DNA from: Myxococcales bacterium SG8_38
GTDB taxonomy: Bacteria; Myxococcota_A; Polyangia; Polyangiales; Houyiibacteriaceae
Assembly (NCBI GenBank): GCA_001303415.1
Contig: LJTN01000022.1
Coordinates: forward strand, 1 to 64,000
Direction: 5' to 3'
Length of the DNA stretch: 64,000 nucleotides
The notes beneath the pieces were generated by a model that worked only from the letters and a program-made list of their open reading frames with translations, had not been told where the DNA came from and made no database searches. Shown piece by piece: positions 34,706 through 43,304 of this stretch. Made by a program: the position numbers and the translations under genes. Position 1 is the stretch's first letter. Every line of letters starts with the position of its first letter.

Positions 34706-35653
34706 TCAACCGCCGCAGTAGTCTTCGTTTCCCGAGCCCGAAGAGCCGCAGGTGGAGCCGGGGTTAGGCGCTTGGTCGCACTGCGTTTCATCGGTACATC
34801 GGTAGGTGCATCGGAGGGGAAGTCCTCCCACACTGCGACAGAGCCCGTATAGCGGACAGTCCGTGTCTTCGCCGCTGGGACACGTATCATTTCCATCGAG
34901 TGCACGGACGGTCGGGCAGGTCGCGAGAGCCTCGACTATTCCGCAGTAAGCGCCTAGTTCCGGATCTGAGAGGCTTTCACGATCCGATATTCTGATGGCG
35001 TAGGGCTGGGCGCATTCGCCCGGCGCGAAGGTCTTCAAGCAAAACCCCGTCTGCTCGTCCTCGGGAAAGGGCTCGCCCTTGTAGAACATCGGCACGCAGC
35101 GGTGCTCCTCCGACGGGGCGCCGTCGAGGCCGCATTCGCTGTCGGCGACGCATGCTTCGCAGACGTCGAGGCTTCCGACGTCGGTACTGGTGCACTGGCG
35201 CGTGCGCGGGTCACAGCTCTTGCCTTCGGGGCAGGTGTCGGCTTCGAAGACCGGCGTACAGTCTACGCACAGGCCTTCGTCGCAGACGTTGGCATTGCTG
35301 GGGAGCTGGTCGATGCCGCTGCACTGGGCGTTGTCGTCGCACTCGGTGCACTCGAACCTCTCGCCATCGCAGCGCGCGGCAGAAGCGGTGGTGCATTGCG
35401 CATCGGTGAGGCAGGCCACGCACTCGAATGTCTCGGTATTGCAGACGAGCATTCGCTCGGTGCAGTAGGCGTCCTCGCCCTGCGTGCACTCGACGCATTC
35501 CATCTCTTCGTTGCAGATGGGCTTGCTTGCAGGGCACACGCCACATGGCCCCGCTTCCACGCCACCATCGAGGTCCGGGTCGATCGGCTTGTCCTCGAGG
35601 ACGCAGCCCGCCGACAGCGCCAAGACCCCAAGGAAGCAAGCGACCCCTCTCAT
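34706..35653 (-). CDS. Cysteine-rich lipoprotein
   Basis: A 315-residue lipoprotein with signal MRGVACFLGVLALSAGC. The mature part is full of paired cysteines in short repeats such as CGVCPASKPICNEEMECVEC, CDGERFECTECDDNAQC and CDEGLCVDCTP, a type common in myxobacterial surface proteins and probably disulphide-linked. No enzyme motif is seen. ATG 35653 has GAGGAAA upstream and gives a proper signal peptide, unlike the TTG at 35671. Last gene of a four-gene operon of envelope proteins. Confidence 0.8.
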   Translation of the reverse strand: MRGVACFLGVLALSAGCVLEDKPIDPDLDGGVEAGPCGVCPASKPICNEEMECVECTQGEDAYCTERMLVCNTETFECVACLTDAQCTTASAARCDGERFECTECDDNAQCSGIDQLPSNANVCDEGLCVDCTPVFEADTCPEGKSCDPRTRQCTSTDVGSLDVCEACVADSECGLDGAPSEEHRCVPMFYKGEPFPEDEQTGFCLKTFAPGECAQPYAIRISDRESLSDPELGAYCGIVEALATCPTVRALDGNDTCPSGEDTDCPLYGLCRSVGGLPLRCTYRCTDETQCDQAPNPGSTCGSSGSGNEDYCGG

Positions 35654-35667
35654 CTGTCTTTCCTCTT

Positions 35668-36375
35668 TCAAAACCGGAGCCTCAAGTCAATCCGAGCGGG
35701 TTGGAAGCCGACGGTAGCGCCTCGGGCGTCGTGCTGCGAATTCTCTGGGCGCCGCCGCTTCTTGCCGACGACCCACCACGCGATGCCGCCAGCGACGGCC
35801 GCCGCGCCGACGGCCGACCATGCCCCCACCGCGGCGCCGTCGAGCTGTTGGCCGTCGTCTTGGACGCCTGCCGCCACCCCGATCGCGACGAACGCCGCCG
35901 AGCCCGCTGCGATCAACACGATGGGGCCCGCCTTCCAAGCGTGGGGATGCGCCGCCTCGGAGGCCGCGGCGTCGGACCTATCCGGCCCCACCGACGATGC
36001 TGCCTGCCGCATCAAGAGCATGTCGACGAGCGCGGTCGCGGCTTGTGACGCGTCGGTGCCAAGCGCCGTGCTCACATTGAGGTTGCGCCCCGATCGCTGA
36101 ACCAGCGTCAACGTGAGCTCGGCCCCGCCGCGTTGTCGCGACCAGAAATCGACGACCGCTTGGCCCCATAGCTCTTCCCCGTCGGCAACCAAATGCCCCC
36201 GCGACCCCAGCGCCCGCCGCACGGCATTCGCGACCGGCTCGGCATGCGAAGCACCGAGCGCATCGCTGCCCTGCAGAGGCGCAAGCAACACCGAACCCGC
36301 TGAGGCCGACGCCGGGGCTGCCGTCAGCAGAACCCACGCAGCCACGCCCAGCCAGTCCCCCCGTGCGCCCATCAA
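35668..36375 (-). CDS. Exported protein with C-terminal membrane segments, unknown
   Basis: A 235-residue protein with a signal peptide (WLGVAAWVLLTAAPASASA), a domain starting VLLAPLQGSDALGASHAEP, and two C-terminal hydrophobic segments (GPIVLIAAGSAAFVAIGVAAG; AVGAAAVAGGIAWWVVGKKRRR). The start overlaps the end of the PEGA gene by four bases, so translation is coupled. The first domain resembles helper domains that assess a value from several inputs in myxobacterial PEGA proteins, but no family is certain. Confidence 0.6.
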   Translation of the reverse strand: MMGARGDWLGVAAWVLLTAAPASASAGSVLLAPLQGSDALGASHAEPVANAVRRALGSRGHLVADGEELWGQAVVDFWSRQRGGAELTLTLVQRSGRNLNVSTALGTDASQAATALVDMLLMRQAASSVGPDRSDAAASEAAHPHAWKAGPIVLIAAGSAAFVAIGVAAGVQDDGQQLDGAAVGAWSAVGAAAVAGGIAWWVVGKKRRRPENSQHDARGATVGFQPARIDLRLRF

Positions 36376-38174
36376 AACGCCTTGCCCACCTGAACCACCG
36401 CGCTCTGTCTAGTCACCGAAACCGACGGCGTCGCCCGCAGGGGGCGGAACAGGTACACCAGCGGCACGGTGAGGAGCGGTGCCGCCCCCGCGAGACCGAG
36501 CGAGAGACGTCCGGTGCCCTGGCCCCGACGCACGCACGACTGCACCGCCGCCTCGTCGGCGATGAACGGCTCGGGGCAGCCCGCGAGGGTAACGCCTTCG
36601 TAGATCGCGTAGCCCGTCAGCCCGAGCCCGAGGGCGCCGAGCGTCCAGGCCCACCAGGGCGGCCGCTCGTAGTCGGGCAGCAACAGCGGCATGGCCCCGC
36701 TTGCCGCCGCGCCACCGAACGCCGCGGTCGTCCAGACGCCGATGCGCGCGTCGCTCCACCGTTGCGCCGCGCTCAGGCTTGACGGCGCCTCGATGAACCG
36801 GTCGCCGAGGTCCCCGCGCCAGACGTGCAATCCGACGCTCGTGCCAATGCTCGCGACCCCGAGGCCAAAGAGGGACCAGCCTGCGATCCGGTGCTCACGC
36901 GGCCGCGGCGTTCCACGACGCGGCATTTCCCGCGGGTGTGGCTCCCCCGACTCGCTTGGGCCTACCGCCGCCGTCGCGGGGGTAGCGACCTCGGCCTCGA
37001 GCGCCTGGCCGTCGACACGCCAGCTCACACGGGCCATCGGATGCGGCCCGGTGAAATCGACGGACCGCCCTTCGAACAACGCGTTGATCCCGCGGCGCAC
37101 CTCGTCGGCGGCGAGCTGCCCATCTCGAGCGGCAAGCCACACCGACGCGGCCTCATGACCCTCTGCGCGGAGGTCGACGCGGACCTCTTGCGGTCCCACG
37201 GCCGTCACCGCGAGCACCTTCGCGCCGCCGAGGATGCTCGCCACCGTCGCCGCATGATCCATCCGCGAGCCCCATGCGGCTCGTGACGCGTATTGCAGGT
37301 GCAGAACGGGCCGCGTTCGCACCGCGCGCCCGAGCGCCGCGTCGAAAGCAAACGTGTTCGCGCCGCTTTCGATGGCGACGCGGTGGATACGCCCTCGCTG
37401 ACCCTCGTCGCACTCCACCTGCAGCCGGTATGTGCCCACTGGAAGCTCGACGCCCGTCAACGGCGTACGTCCGAACTCGACGCCGTTGATGCGCACCAAG
37501 CAATCCGCCGGCTCGCTCGTCACCCGCAGGTTGCCCGGGGCCTCCGCGGCCATCTCGGCGTCGACCTCCGCCAGAAGCTCGCGTACCTCCGGCGTATGAC
37601 GAAACGCGCTCGGCTCGACCCGGGGCACGAGCTGCCTGCACTCACGGGCCTGCCGCCGGGCTTCGGCGTGGTTCTTCGTCTCGACATACGCGCGGACCAT
37701 GAACAAGCAGGTGTCGAGCACCTGTTGAGCCCGGGCCGCTTCGCGGTTGAGCTCGGCGGCGGCCCGATCGGCTAGCTGCTGCGCCGCTTTGAGCTCGCGC
37801 CTTGCAGCCTTGTAATCTGCTCGCGCCAGGTATCGCACCGCCGCACGCGAGTGCTCGACCCATCGATCGATGTCGCTCTGGCTCACCTCCGGCGCCGGCG
37901 CCGACCCGACCACCTCGAAGCGCTCCGAGGCGCGATCCGCGCGCCACACCGATTCGCCCCGCACGCTGAGCTCGTACCGGAGAGCCTCGGCTTGCGCATG
38001 AAGCGCCTCGACGCGCATGGCATCGACGTCATCGCTTGCGACGAGCACCGGCAGCACCAACCAGCGCGCCGCGTCCGAGGGCAGGCTCGGGGGGCGGTCG
38101 GCCTGCGCCCGGGCTAGCGAGGAGCCGGTGACTGCCGCCAGCACTGCGGCCAATACCCAAGCGAGCCACCGCAT
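36372..38174 (-). CDS. PEGA-domain membrane protein
   Basis: A 600-residue protein: signal (WLAWVLAAVLAAVTGSSLARA), an alpha-helical middle (about 100-230, TPR-like, RAAVRYLARADYKAARRELK), a PEGA domain (GNLRVTSEPADCLVRINGVE, then FGRTPLTGVELPVG), a further domain, and two or three membrane segments at the C-terminus (WSLFGLGVASIGTSVGLHVW). PEGA domains are beta-sandwich surface domains that probably bind the cell wall. ATG 38174 lies seven bases after the previous stop with AGGGG in front; the longer ORF would overlap that gene. Same operon as its neighbours. Confidence 0.75.
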   Translation of the reverse strand: MRWLAWVLAAVLAAVTGSSLARAQADRPPSLPSDAARWLVLPVLVASDDVDAMRVEALHAQAEALRYELSVRGESVWRADRASERFEVVGSAPAPEVSQSDIDRWVEHSRAAVRYLARADYKAARRELKAAQQLADRAAAELNREAARAQQVLDTCLFMVRAYVETKNHAEARRQARECRQLVPRVEPSAFRHTPEVRELLAEVDAEMAAEAPGNLRVTSEPADCLVRINGVEFGRTPLTGVELPVGTYRLQVECDEGQRGRIHRVAIESGANTFAFDAALGRAVRTRPVLHLQYASRAAWGSRMDHAATVASILGGAKVLAVTAVGPQEVRVDLRAEGHEAASVWLAARDGQLAADEVRRGINALFEGRSVDFTGPHPMARVSWRVDGQALEAEVATPATAAVGPSESGEPHPREMPRRGTPRPREHRIAGWSLFGLGVASIGTSVGLHVWRGDLGDRFIEAPSSLSAAQRWSDARIGVWTTAAFGGAAASGAMPLLLPDYERPPWWAWTLGALGLGLTGYAIYEGVTLAGCPEPFIADEAAVQSCVRRGQGTGRLSLGLAGAAPLLTVPLVYLFRPLRATPSVSVTRQSAVVQVGKAF

Positions 38175-38181
38175 GCCACCC

Positions 38182-39603
38182 CTAGAAGCACCCCAGGAAG
38201 GTGAGGGCGGAGCCCCCGCTCGCCGACGCTTGGAGGACCGCTGCCGTGCCATCGCTCACCGCGACATCGAGCCGAGTAGGTGGGACGCCAAGCGCATCGA
38301 GCACCTTGGCCTCCTTGATGACCGGCATGTCGTCGCTCCGCCCCACGACCGCCAGCTCGCGGCCTGCGGCGACGAACCAGGTATCGGTCGCGTCGTCGTA
38401 GGCGAGGGCAGTCGGCCCGTCCTGCTTGGCAGCCAGCTCGGTTGCCTGGAGCTTCGCCTGACAGAACCGACCTTCATCGCATTGCAGGCTCAGCCCGCCA
38501 AGCTCGCTCAGATGCAGCGCGCCATCGTTCAGATATGCGATGCCAGGGCCGCCGTCGCGGATGCTGATCGACGGCGTGTGCCCTCGCCCCACGTCGATGT
38601 CGAGCGCCAGCATTCCATCGTCGAAAACCCAGCCTGCCCGAAGATTGTCGGCCTGCTCCCAGAGCACGAAAGGGCCTGCCGCATCGAAGGGTGTATAGGC
38701 CTGGATGGAAACGGGGGTCGGCTCTTCGCCTAGGCCCGAAAGGCCCGCATCATCGAGCGGGCTCAATGCGAACGTGAGCAGGTCCTGATACCCGATGAAG
38801 CGCGACGGCAAGGCTATCACGCGCGGGTGGTAGGGCGGATTGTAGACGCCCAAATCGATGCCCTGCCGCCAAGCCGCGTGGAGCTCGCGCGCTTCGACGA
38901 TGATCGGCACCAGGCGCGAATCGACGTCCACCTCGAGAACGTGGAACGCAAGCTTGCCGAGCGTCACCAGCACCCGCGTGGCCGAGGCGTCTGACTCCAT
39001 GAATGCGACCTCTCCGAAAGGCTTGTCGATGTCGTCGTGATGACCTGTCCTGTTGCCAAGCGCGTCGTACGTCTCGACGCGCACCTGGTCTGAGACGATT
39101 CGCGCGACCAGGAAACCACCCTCGACAGATGCGACGGTTGCATGCTCGAAAAACACCTCGCCCTTGACCGACAACACACCCTCGTCGATGACGCCGTCGC
39201 AGTCGTTGTCCCTGCCGTCGCACAGCTCGACGCTTGGCAGGACCGCCCCGTCGCACACGAGGCCGCGTCCATGGGGCGCGCACGCGTACACCCCCGCGAC
39301 GCATACGCCCACACCCGCCTCATCGCCGCAAGGCTCGCCAAGCGACGGCCAGTTTTCATCGATCGCGTCGTCCCCGTCGTTGTCGATGCCATCGCACCGC
39401 TCGACGTCGGGATACGCCTCGTCATTCGACGGGGGATCGTCAACAGGCTTCGGCTCGCCTTCGGGTTCCGGATCGAGCTTCTGGCAAGTCCCCTCGACTA
39501 CGCTCAACGGCTCCGGACAAGTCAGCTCACCACAACCGAAGATGCAGAGCAACGAGCCCACGGCCAGCAACACCCTCGCGCGGCAAGACACAGCGGGATG
39601 CAT
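38182..39603 (-). CDS. MopE-like lipoprotein with Asp-rich metal motifs
   Basis: About 473 residues with a lipoprotein signal (RARVLLAVGSLLCIFGC). The N-terminal part carries repeated CDGIDNDGDDAIDE and CDGRDNDCDGVIDEG motifs typical of the putative metal-binding MopE family, and the rest is a beta-rich, propeller-like domain. It is probably a surface protein. Starts at 39699 (GTG), 39636 and 39603 (ATG) are all possible; 39603 gives the tightest signal peptide. First gene of the operon 39603-34706; the leader contains three tandem hairpins. Confidence 0.72.
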   Translation of the reverse strand: MHPAVSCRARVLLAVGSLLCIFGCGELTCPEPLSVVEGTCQKLDPEPEGEPKPVDDPPSNDEAYPDVERCDGIDNDGDDAIDENWPSLGEPCGDEAGVGVCVAGVYACAPHGRGLVCDGAVLPSVELCDGRDNDCDGVIDEGVLSVKGEVFFEHATVASVEGGFLVARIVSDQVRVETYDALGNRTGHHDDIDKPFGEVAFMESDASATRVLVTLGKLAFHVLEVDVDSRLVPIIVEARELHAAWRQGIDLGVYNPPYHPRVIALPSRFIGYQDLLTFALSPLDDAGLSGLGEEPTPVSIQAYTPFDAAGPFVLWEQADNLRAGWVFDDGMLALDIDVGRGHTPSISIRDGGPGIAYLNDGALHLSELGGLSLQCDEGRFCQAKLQATELAAKQDGPTALAYDDATDTWFVAAGRELAVVGRSDDMPVIKEAKVLDALGVPPTRLDVAVSDGTAAVLQASASGGSALTFLGCF

Positions 39604-39653
39604 GCAAGCCAGGTGGGTTTGCAGGAATGAGAACATGTCGTTGCACTGATTAT

Positions 39654-39718
39654 CGACGCTTCGCGTCGGCCGTTGCGTCCGCTCGAAGCGGACGGACACC
39701 CTACCGGGTTTCGCCGGT
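39654..39718. repeat. Three tandem inverted repeats in the leader of the MopE-like operon
   Basis: CGACGC-TTC-GCGTCG (39654-39668), GTCCGC-TCGAA-GCGGAC (39677-39693) and ACCGG-GTTTCG-CCGGT (39703-39718) follow one another. They are short perfect hairpins in a region without an agreed start codon. They may form a structured leader, or stop transcription entering from the other side. Confidence 0.4.
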
Positions 39719-39835
39719 TTCTTGGCCGGAATTCTTCCCCAACCGACCGTCCGTCATGTGGCGCGGCTCCCGCCCTGACTCTCTTTCGCAGAAACCGACG
39801 GCGCTCGAGCCCGACAACCGGGTTGTGGCTGCGAC

Positions 39836-39867
39836 TTACACATGACATCACACATAGACACGTGTAA
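39836..39867. promoter_or_regulatory. Candidate operator of the VapBC module
   Basis: TTACAC at 39836 and GTGTAA at 39862 form an inverted repeat over 20 bases; the second half also lies in the perfect palindrome ACACGTGT (39858-39865). It sits 10 bases before the VapB ATG. VapB-VapC complexes usually repress by binding such palindromes. TATGAT at 39871 could be a -10 element, but it touches the start codon. Confidence 0.4.
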
Positions 39868-39877
39868 CAATATGATT

Positions 39878-40075
39878 ATGGCGACCAATTTGGCCCTCGA
39901 CGACAACCTCATTGCAGAGGCGCAGAAGCTCGGTGGGCACCGCACGAAGAAGGCTGCGGTGACGGCCGCGTTGGAGGAGTACGTGCGGCGGCGAAAGCAG
40001 CTCGAGCTTCGAAGGCTGTTCGGCACGATCGACTACGACGAGAGCTACGACCACAAGCGAGGCCGCAAGCGTTGA
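39878..40075 (+). CDS. vapB: VapB-family antitoxin
   Basis: A 65-residue protein: MATNLALDDNLIAEAQKLGG, HRTKKAAVTAALEEYVRRRK and the C-terminal GTIDYDESYDHKRG. The first two parts are the ribbon-helix-helix DNA-binding domain of VapB antitoxins, and the acidic tail would wrap the toxin. The Met at 39878 is chosen because homologues begin here; the ORF start at 39842 would put a poor leader in front. The stop overlaps the toxin start (TTGA), as in other VapBC pairs. Confidence 0.85.
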   Translation: MATNLALDDNLIAEAQKLGGHRTKKAAVTAALEEYVRRRKQLELRRLFGTIDYDESYDHKRGRKR

Positions 40076-40494
40076 ACGTGCTGGTCGATACCTCCGTATG
40101 GTCTCTTGCGCTTCGTCGTGAAGCCACGGGTCGATTGAGCGCGCTCCAGCAGAAGGTCGTGGCGGAGCTGTCTGCGCTCATCGACGAGGCTCGCGCGTGC
40201 ATGGCCGGCTGCATCCGTCAGGAGGTGCTGAGTGGCATCCCATCCCCCGCGCAGCTTGACAGGCTGCGCAACAAGTTGGCGGCTTTCGAAGACTTGCCCG
40301 CCGCGTCCCTCACGCACGTTCGAGCCGCTCGATTCTACAATCGCTGCCGTTCACGCGGCGTCCAAGGATCTCACATCGACTTTCTGATCTGTGCGCTTGC
40401 GGACGAGCACCGCGCGCCAGTCTTCACGCTCGATGCCGACTTCGAACGCTACGCAAGCATCTGCGGAATCGAGCTGCACCGCGCACGAGCTTAG
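40072..40494 (+). CDS. vapC: VapC-family PIN-domain toxin
   Basis: A 140-residue PIN-domain ribonuclease with the acidic catalytic residues visible: NVLVDTSVWSLALR, CIRQEVLSGIPS, GSHIDFLICALADEH and FTLDADFERYASIC. VapC toxins cleave tRNA or rRNA at single sites with magnesium. Translation begins with TTG overlapping the VapB stop (an in-frame GTG lies two codons on), so the toxin is made only after the antitoxin. It forms a toxin-antitoxin module with the preceding gene, in an accessory stretch that also holds a RES module. Confidence 0.9.
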   Translation: MNVLVDTSVWSLALRREATGRLSALQQKVVAELSALIDEARACMAGCIRQEVLSGIPSPAQLDRLRNKLAAFEDLPAASLTHVRAARFYNRCRSRGVQGSHIDFLICALADEHRAPVFTLDADFERYASICGIELHRARA

Positions 40495-40532
40495 GAATTC
40501 TGCGTTCAAGCCGGTCCTGGTATCCTGCAATC

Positions 40533-41489
40533 ATGACGTATCAGCTTGCGAAGCTCGCTCTGGTCGCCTTCGTACTCACGCTCACCCTGGCTGGCTGCAA
40601 GCGGGGCGCGTCGGATGATTCCGGCGAGGCACCGACGACGGGCTCAATCGAAACGGCCGATTCCGCCGAGCCGGCCACGCCGGAGGTTATCGATGCCGAT
40701 TGGGTGGCTTCGAAGTTTCAAGCGCCGCCGCCTCCGGAGACCAAGGACTGGGCTCGCGAGATTGAAATGGATCCCATCGCGGCGTTGAAGCAGATGGACC
40801 CGGGCGCGCTCCAACCGAAGCGGGACGTCTCTCCGCCGGGTCCCCGCGCCGATGACCCGAGCGTGGCGTCGACCGTGGCATCGAGCGCCCCGCGCGAAAA
40901 ACGCGCCGCCGCGTACAATCCGGATGCTCCGCTTCGCGGTTGGCCTCCGGCCGTCGGACAGCTCTATCCGAACATCGTGCTCAAGGATCAAACGGGGCAG
41001 GTGACGGCGCTCGGTGACTTTCTCGGCAAGGTCGTGCTGATCGAGGTGGTGGGGCTCACCTGCCGCGCCTGTCACGCGTTTTCGGGAGGCAACGAACCGG
41101 GCAAGCCGCGCTTTCGGGGCATCGCGCCACAACCGAACCTGTCTTCGATCGAACGCTACGTCAACGGGTACGCCAAGCTCTCGCTCGATCACCCGGACAT
41201 CGTGTTCGTGCAGCTCGTGCTCTACGGCATGGACGGGCAAAGCCCGCCGCGCGAGGAAGACGTCCGCGCATGGGCGCAGCACTTTGGTTTCGACCGGGCC
41301 AAGAACCAGGTCGTGCTGGTGGGCGACCAGCGCTTCATCAGCCCCGAGACGCGCCGCTTGATCCCAGGCTTCCACCTCATCGACCGCAATGGAATCCTGC
41401 GCGCCATGAGCAGCAACGATCCCCGTCATGATCCACTGCACTCCTCGTTGCTCCCAAAGCTCGGCGAGCTGGTGAATGGCGGAGGGTAG
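40533..41489 (+). CDS. Lipoprotein with thioredoxin-like domain
   Basis: A 318-residue protein with a lipobox (LTLTLAGC), a 110-residue Pro/Glu/Ala-rich linker, and a C-terminal thioredoxin/peroxiredoxin-like domain beginning GQLYPNIVLKDQTGQVTALG. The active-site region is VVGLTCRACHAFSGG, with a C-R-A-C pair where thiol-disulphide exchange proteins have C-x-x-C. It would act in the periplasm, perhaps as a thiol reductase or metallochaperone like Sco1. Followed 180 bases later by another lipoprotein; no operon is obvious. Confidence 0.7.
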   Translation: MTYQLAKLALVAFVLTLTLAGCKRGASDDSGEAPTTGSIETADSAEPATPEVIDADWVASKFQAPPPPETKDWAREIEMDPIAALKQMDPGALQPKRDVSPPGPRADDPSVASTVASSAPREKRAAAYNPDAPLRGWPPAVGQLYPNIVLKDQTGQVTALGDFLGKVVLIEVVGLTCRACHAFSGGNEPGKPRFRGIAPQPNLSSIERYVNGYAKLSLDHPDIVFVQLVLYGMDGQSPPREEDVRAWAQHFGFDRAKNQVVLVGDQRFISPETRRLIPGFHLIDRNGILRAMSSNDPRHDPLHSSLLPKLGELVNGGG

Positions 41490-41597
41490 CTCGGCCTTTC
41501 GGCGGCCACGTGGGCACATTGGAGCGATTCGTCATCCCATGGGGTGAGCCGCAGACCTCGATCGGCAACCGTCCACGGCCCGAGGGGCACATCGAGT

Positions 41598-41626
41598 TTG
41601 TAATCGCGGATACCTTGCTGTATCGA
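41598..41626 (+). promoter_or_regulatory. Candidate promoter upstream of the 41670 gene
   Basis: TTGTAA (41598-41603) and TATCGA (41621-41626) are 17 bases apart, the usual spacing for a sigma-70 type promoter, 44 bases before the ATG. The -10 match is moderate, so this is a weak call. Confidence 0.25.
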
Positions 41627-41669
41627 CCGAGGTGGTGCCGCCGAAGTGGTTGCGGTCGCGAAAGGAGCC

Positions 41670-43220
41670 ATGAAGAACATGCTGGCGAGTCGAGCGACTC
41701 TCGGGGCGGCTCTGGCCGCTTCGATCTTGGTGCTCGTGGGTTGTCGCGAGCTCGCCGAGCCCAAAGACGGCTACATCATCGTTCCGCACATCTTGTCGCC
41801 GGTCACCATTCGCACCAAGGGGCTCGAAGGGGAGGGCTGGCTCAAGGCCTATACGAACGCAAACGAGTGGGAAGTGATTCACGTCTCGCCCGCAGGCGCG
41901 TTCACGTACAAGCAGGTGCTACCCACGCGCGTTTGGCACTGCAACAAGCCGGATGGCAGCGAAGGATGCGTGGCCCTGCTGCAGGCGGGCGACGAAAAGG
42001 GCTATCTGAACGCATCCAAACGCGAGCAGGGCAAGTTTCACGTCTGCACCGAGAGCTATCTGCAGAGGATGGGGCGTAAGCACTGCGGCGAGCGCGCGCT
42101 GGAAAAGCTCGTGTTTCCAAACGCAACCGATCCGGTGGATCGCGTGGCACTGAGTCGCACGCAGACCGACGGCGTGCTTTCGCACGAGTACCCGACGCCA
42201 GGCGCCACCTATGCGTGGAAGGGTGATTCGTGGAGCCGTCTCGTGAGCGGCAGCATCTCATCCCCCGACCTCGACCGTTGGCACCCTCCTGCCGAGAACG
42301 GGCCGACTTCCACCTGGCGGGAACGGCAGTACGTGCCCGGGGGCCGAGCACTCGTCACTTCCGAAAGCGAAAACGTTTCGATCGACATCGGGGCATGCTC
42401 GATCTTCTTTCCATGGCAATGGGAGGATCGCATGCCAAACGACTTTTGGTCTCTCTTCATCGGCCTGCAAACGGAGCAGCGCGGCTTCGCCGAGGTCATG
42501 CTCGACGGGATCATCGAGCATGCCGAGCCGAGCACGAATCTCATGCTCGATGCGTTTCTCTACATGGACGCGCTCACCAATGTCGTCCAGCGTACGGACG
42601 TGAGCCCGGAGTTTCACGTCTCGGCGGGCAGCGGCGCGCGGGGCTCGCAGGGCGACAACGAGATACACATCTGCCTGCGCAACTATTTCACGGCGAGCAA
42701 TGACATCCGAGAACGCCCCGATGCCTGGTATCGCTGGGATCAAGCCATTCTGAGCGGCTTCACGAGCCTGTTCGGGATCGGCGACTGCAAAGCGCGTCCT
42801 GTGTCCGTGTTCTACTGTGGCGCCATCGACCTCGATTCGGACGGGCGGGGGCGCTTTCGGATCGATCCCGACGTTCGGGTCGCGATGGAGGGCTATTCCG
42901 TGTTCAAGCCCAGTTGCAACAACAAGTTCATCCCGGCTTTCAAAGAGAGCCTCAAGAAGGGCATCCGTACCGCCGGCGAACAGAACCTCTCGGATGCCAT
43001 CGACCAACTGGTTCGAGGGCTTCGCGACAGCCTCGGAGTCGAGGCTCGCGCGCTCGAGCCCTCGCCGACGGGCCTCTACATCGTCACGGCGCAGACGCTC
43101 GACGATCCGCAATACGGTATCGGCAACTGCCTGCCCGACCTCGAAGCGCAAGATGTCGTACCGGTCTTGCAGCCCTCCCTCATCAAAGAGTACACGGCCA
43201 GGGGCATCACCAGATTCTGA
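41670..43220 (+). CDS. Lipoprotein of unknown function
   Basis: A 516-residue lipoprotein: signal NMLASRATLGAALAASILVL ending in VGC. Cysteines in the mature part (WHCNKPDGSEGC; CTESYLQRMGRKHC; ACSIFF; FYCGAIDLDSDG) suggest disulphides. No domain is recognised, though the protein is long and well conserved in codon use. AAAGGAG lies two bases before ATG 41670, or eleven before ATG 41679. The position between a thioredoxin-like lipoprotein and a metallopeptidase-like lipoprotein hints at an envelope role, but that is only context. Confidence 0.55.
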   Translation: MKNMLASRATLGAALAASILVLVGCRELAEPKDGYIIVPHILSPVTIRTKGLEGEGWLKAYTNANEWEVIHVSPAGAFTYKQVLPTRVWHCNKPDGSEGCVALLQAGDEKGYLNASKREQGKFHVCTESYLQRMGRKHCGERALEKLVFPNATDPVDRVALSRTQTDGVLSHEYPTPGATYAWKGDSWSRLVSGSISSPDLDRWHPPAENGPTSTWRERQYVPGGRALVTSESENVSIDIGACSIFFPWQWEDRMPNDFWSLFIGLQTEQRGFAEVMLDGIIEHAEPSTNLMLDAFLYMDALTNVVQRTDVSPEFHVSAGSGARGSQGDNEIHICLRNYFTASNDIRERPDAWYRWDQAILSGFTSLFGIGDCKARPVSVFYCGAIDLDSDGRGRFRIDPDVRVAMEGYSVFKPSCNNKFIPAFKESLKKGIRTAGEQNLSDAIDQLVRGLRDSLGVEARALEPSPTGLYIVTAQTLDDPQYGIGNCLPDLEAQDVVPVLQPSLIKEYTARGITRF

Positions 43221-43304
43221 GGTGAGCCCGGAGCACATTGGCAGAGATCCGTGCCTTTTGCGTGAGTTTTGGCTCGCGGGGTCTTTTAGCCCCATATTGG
43301 ATGA

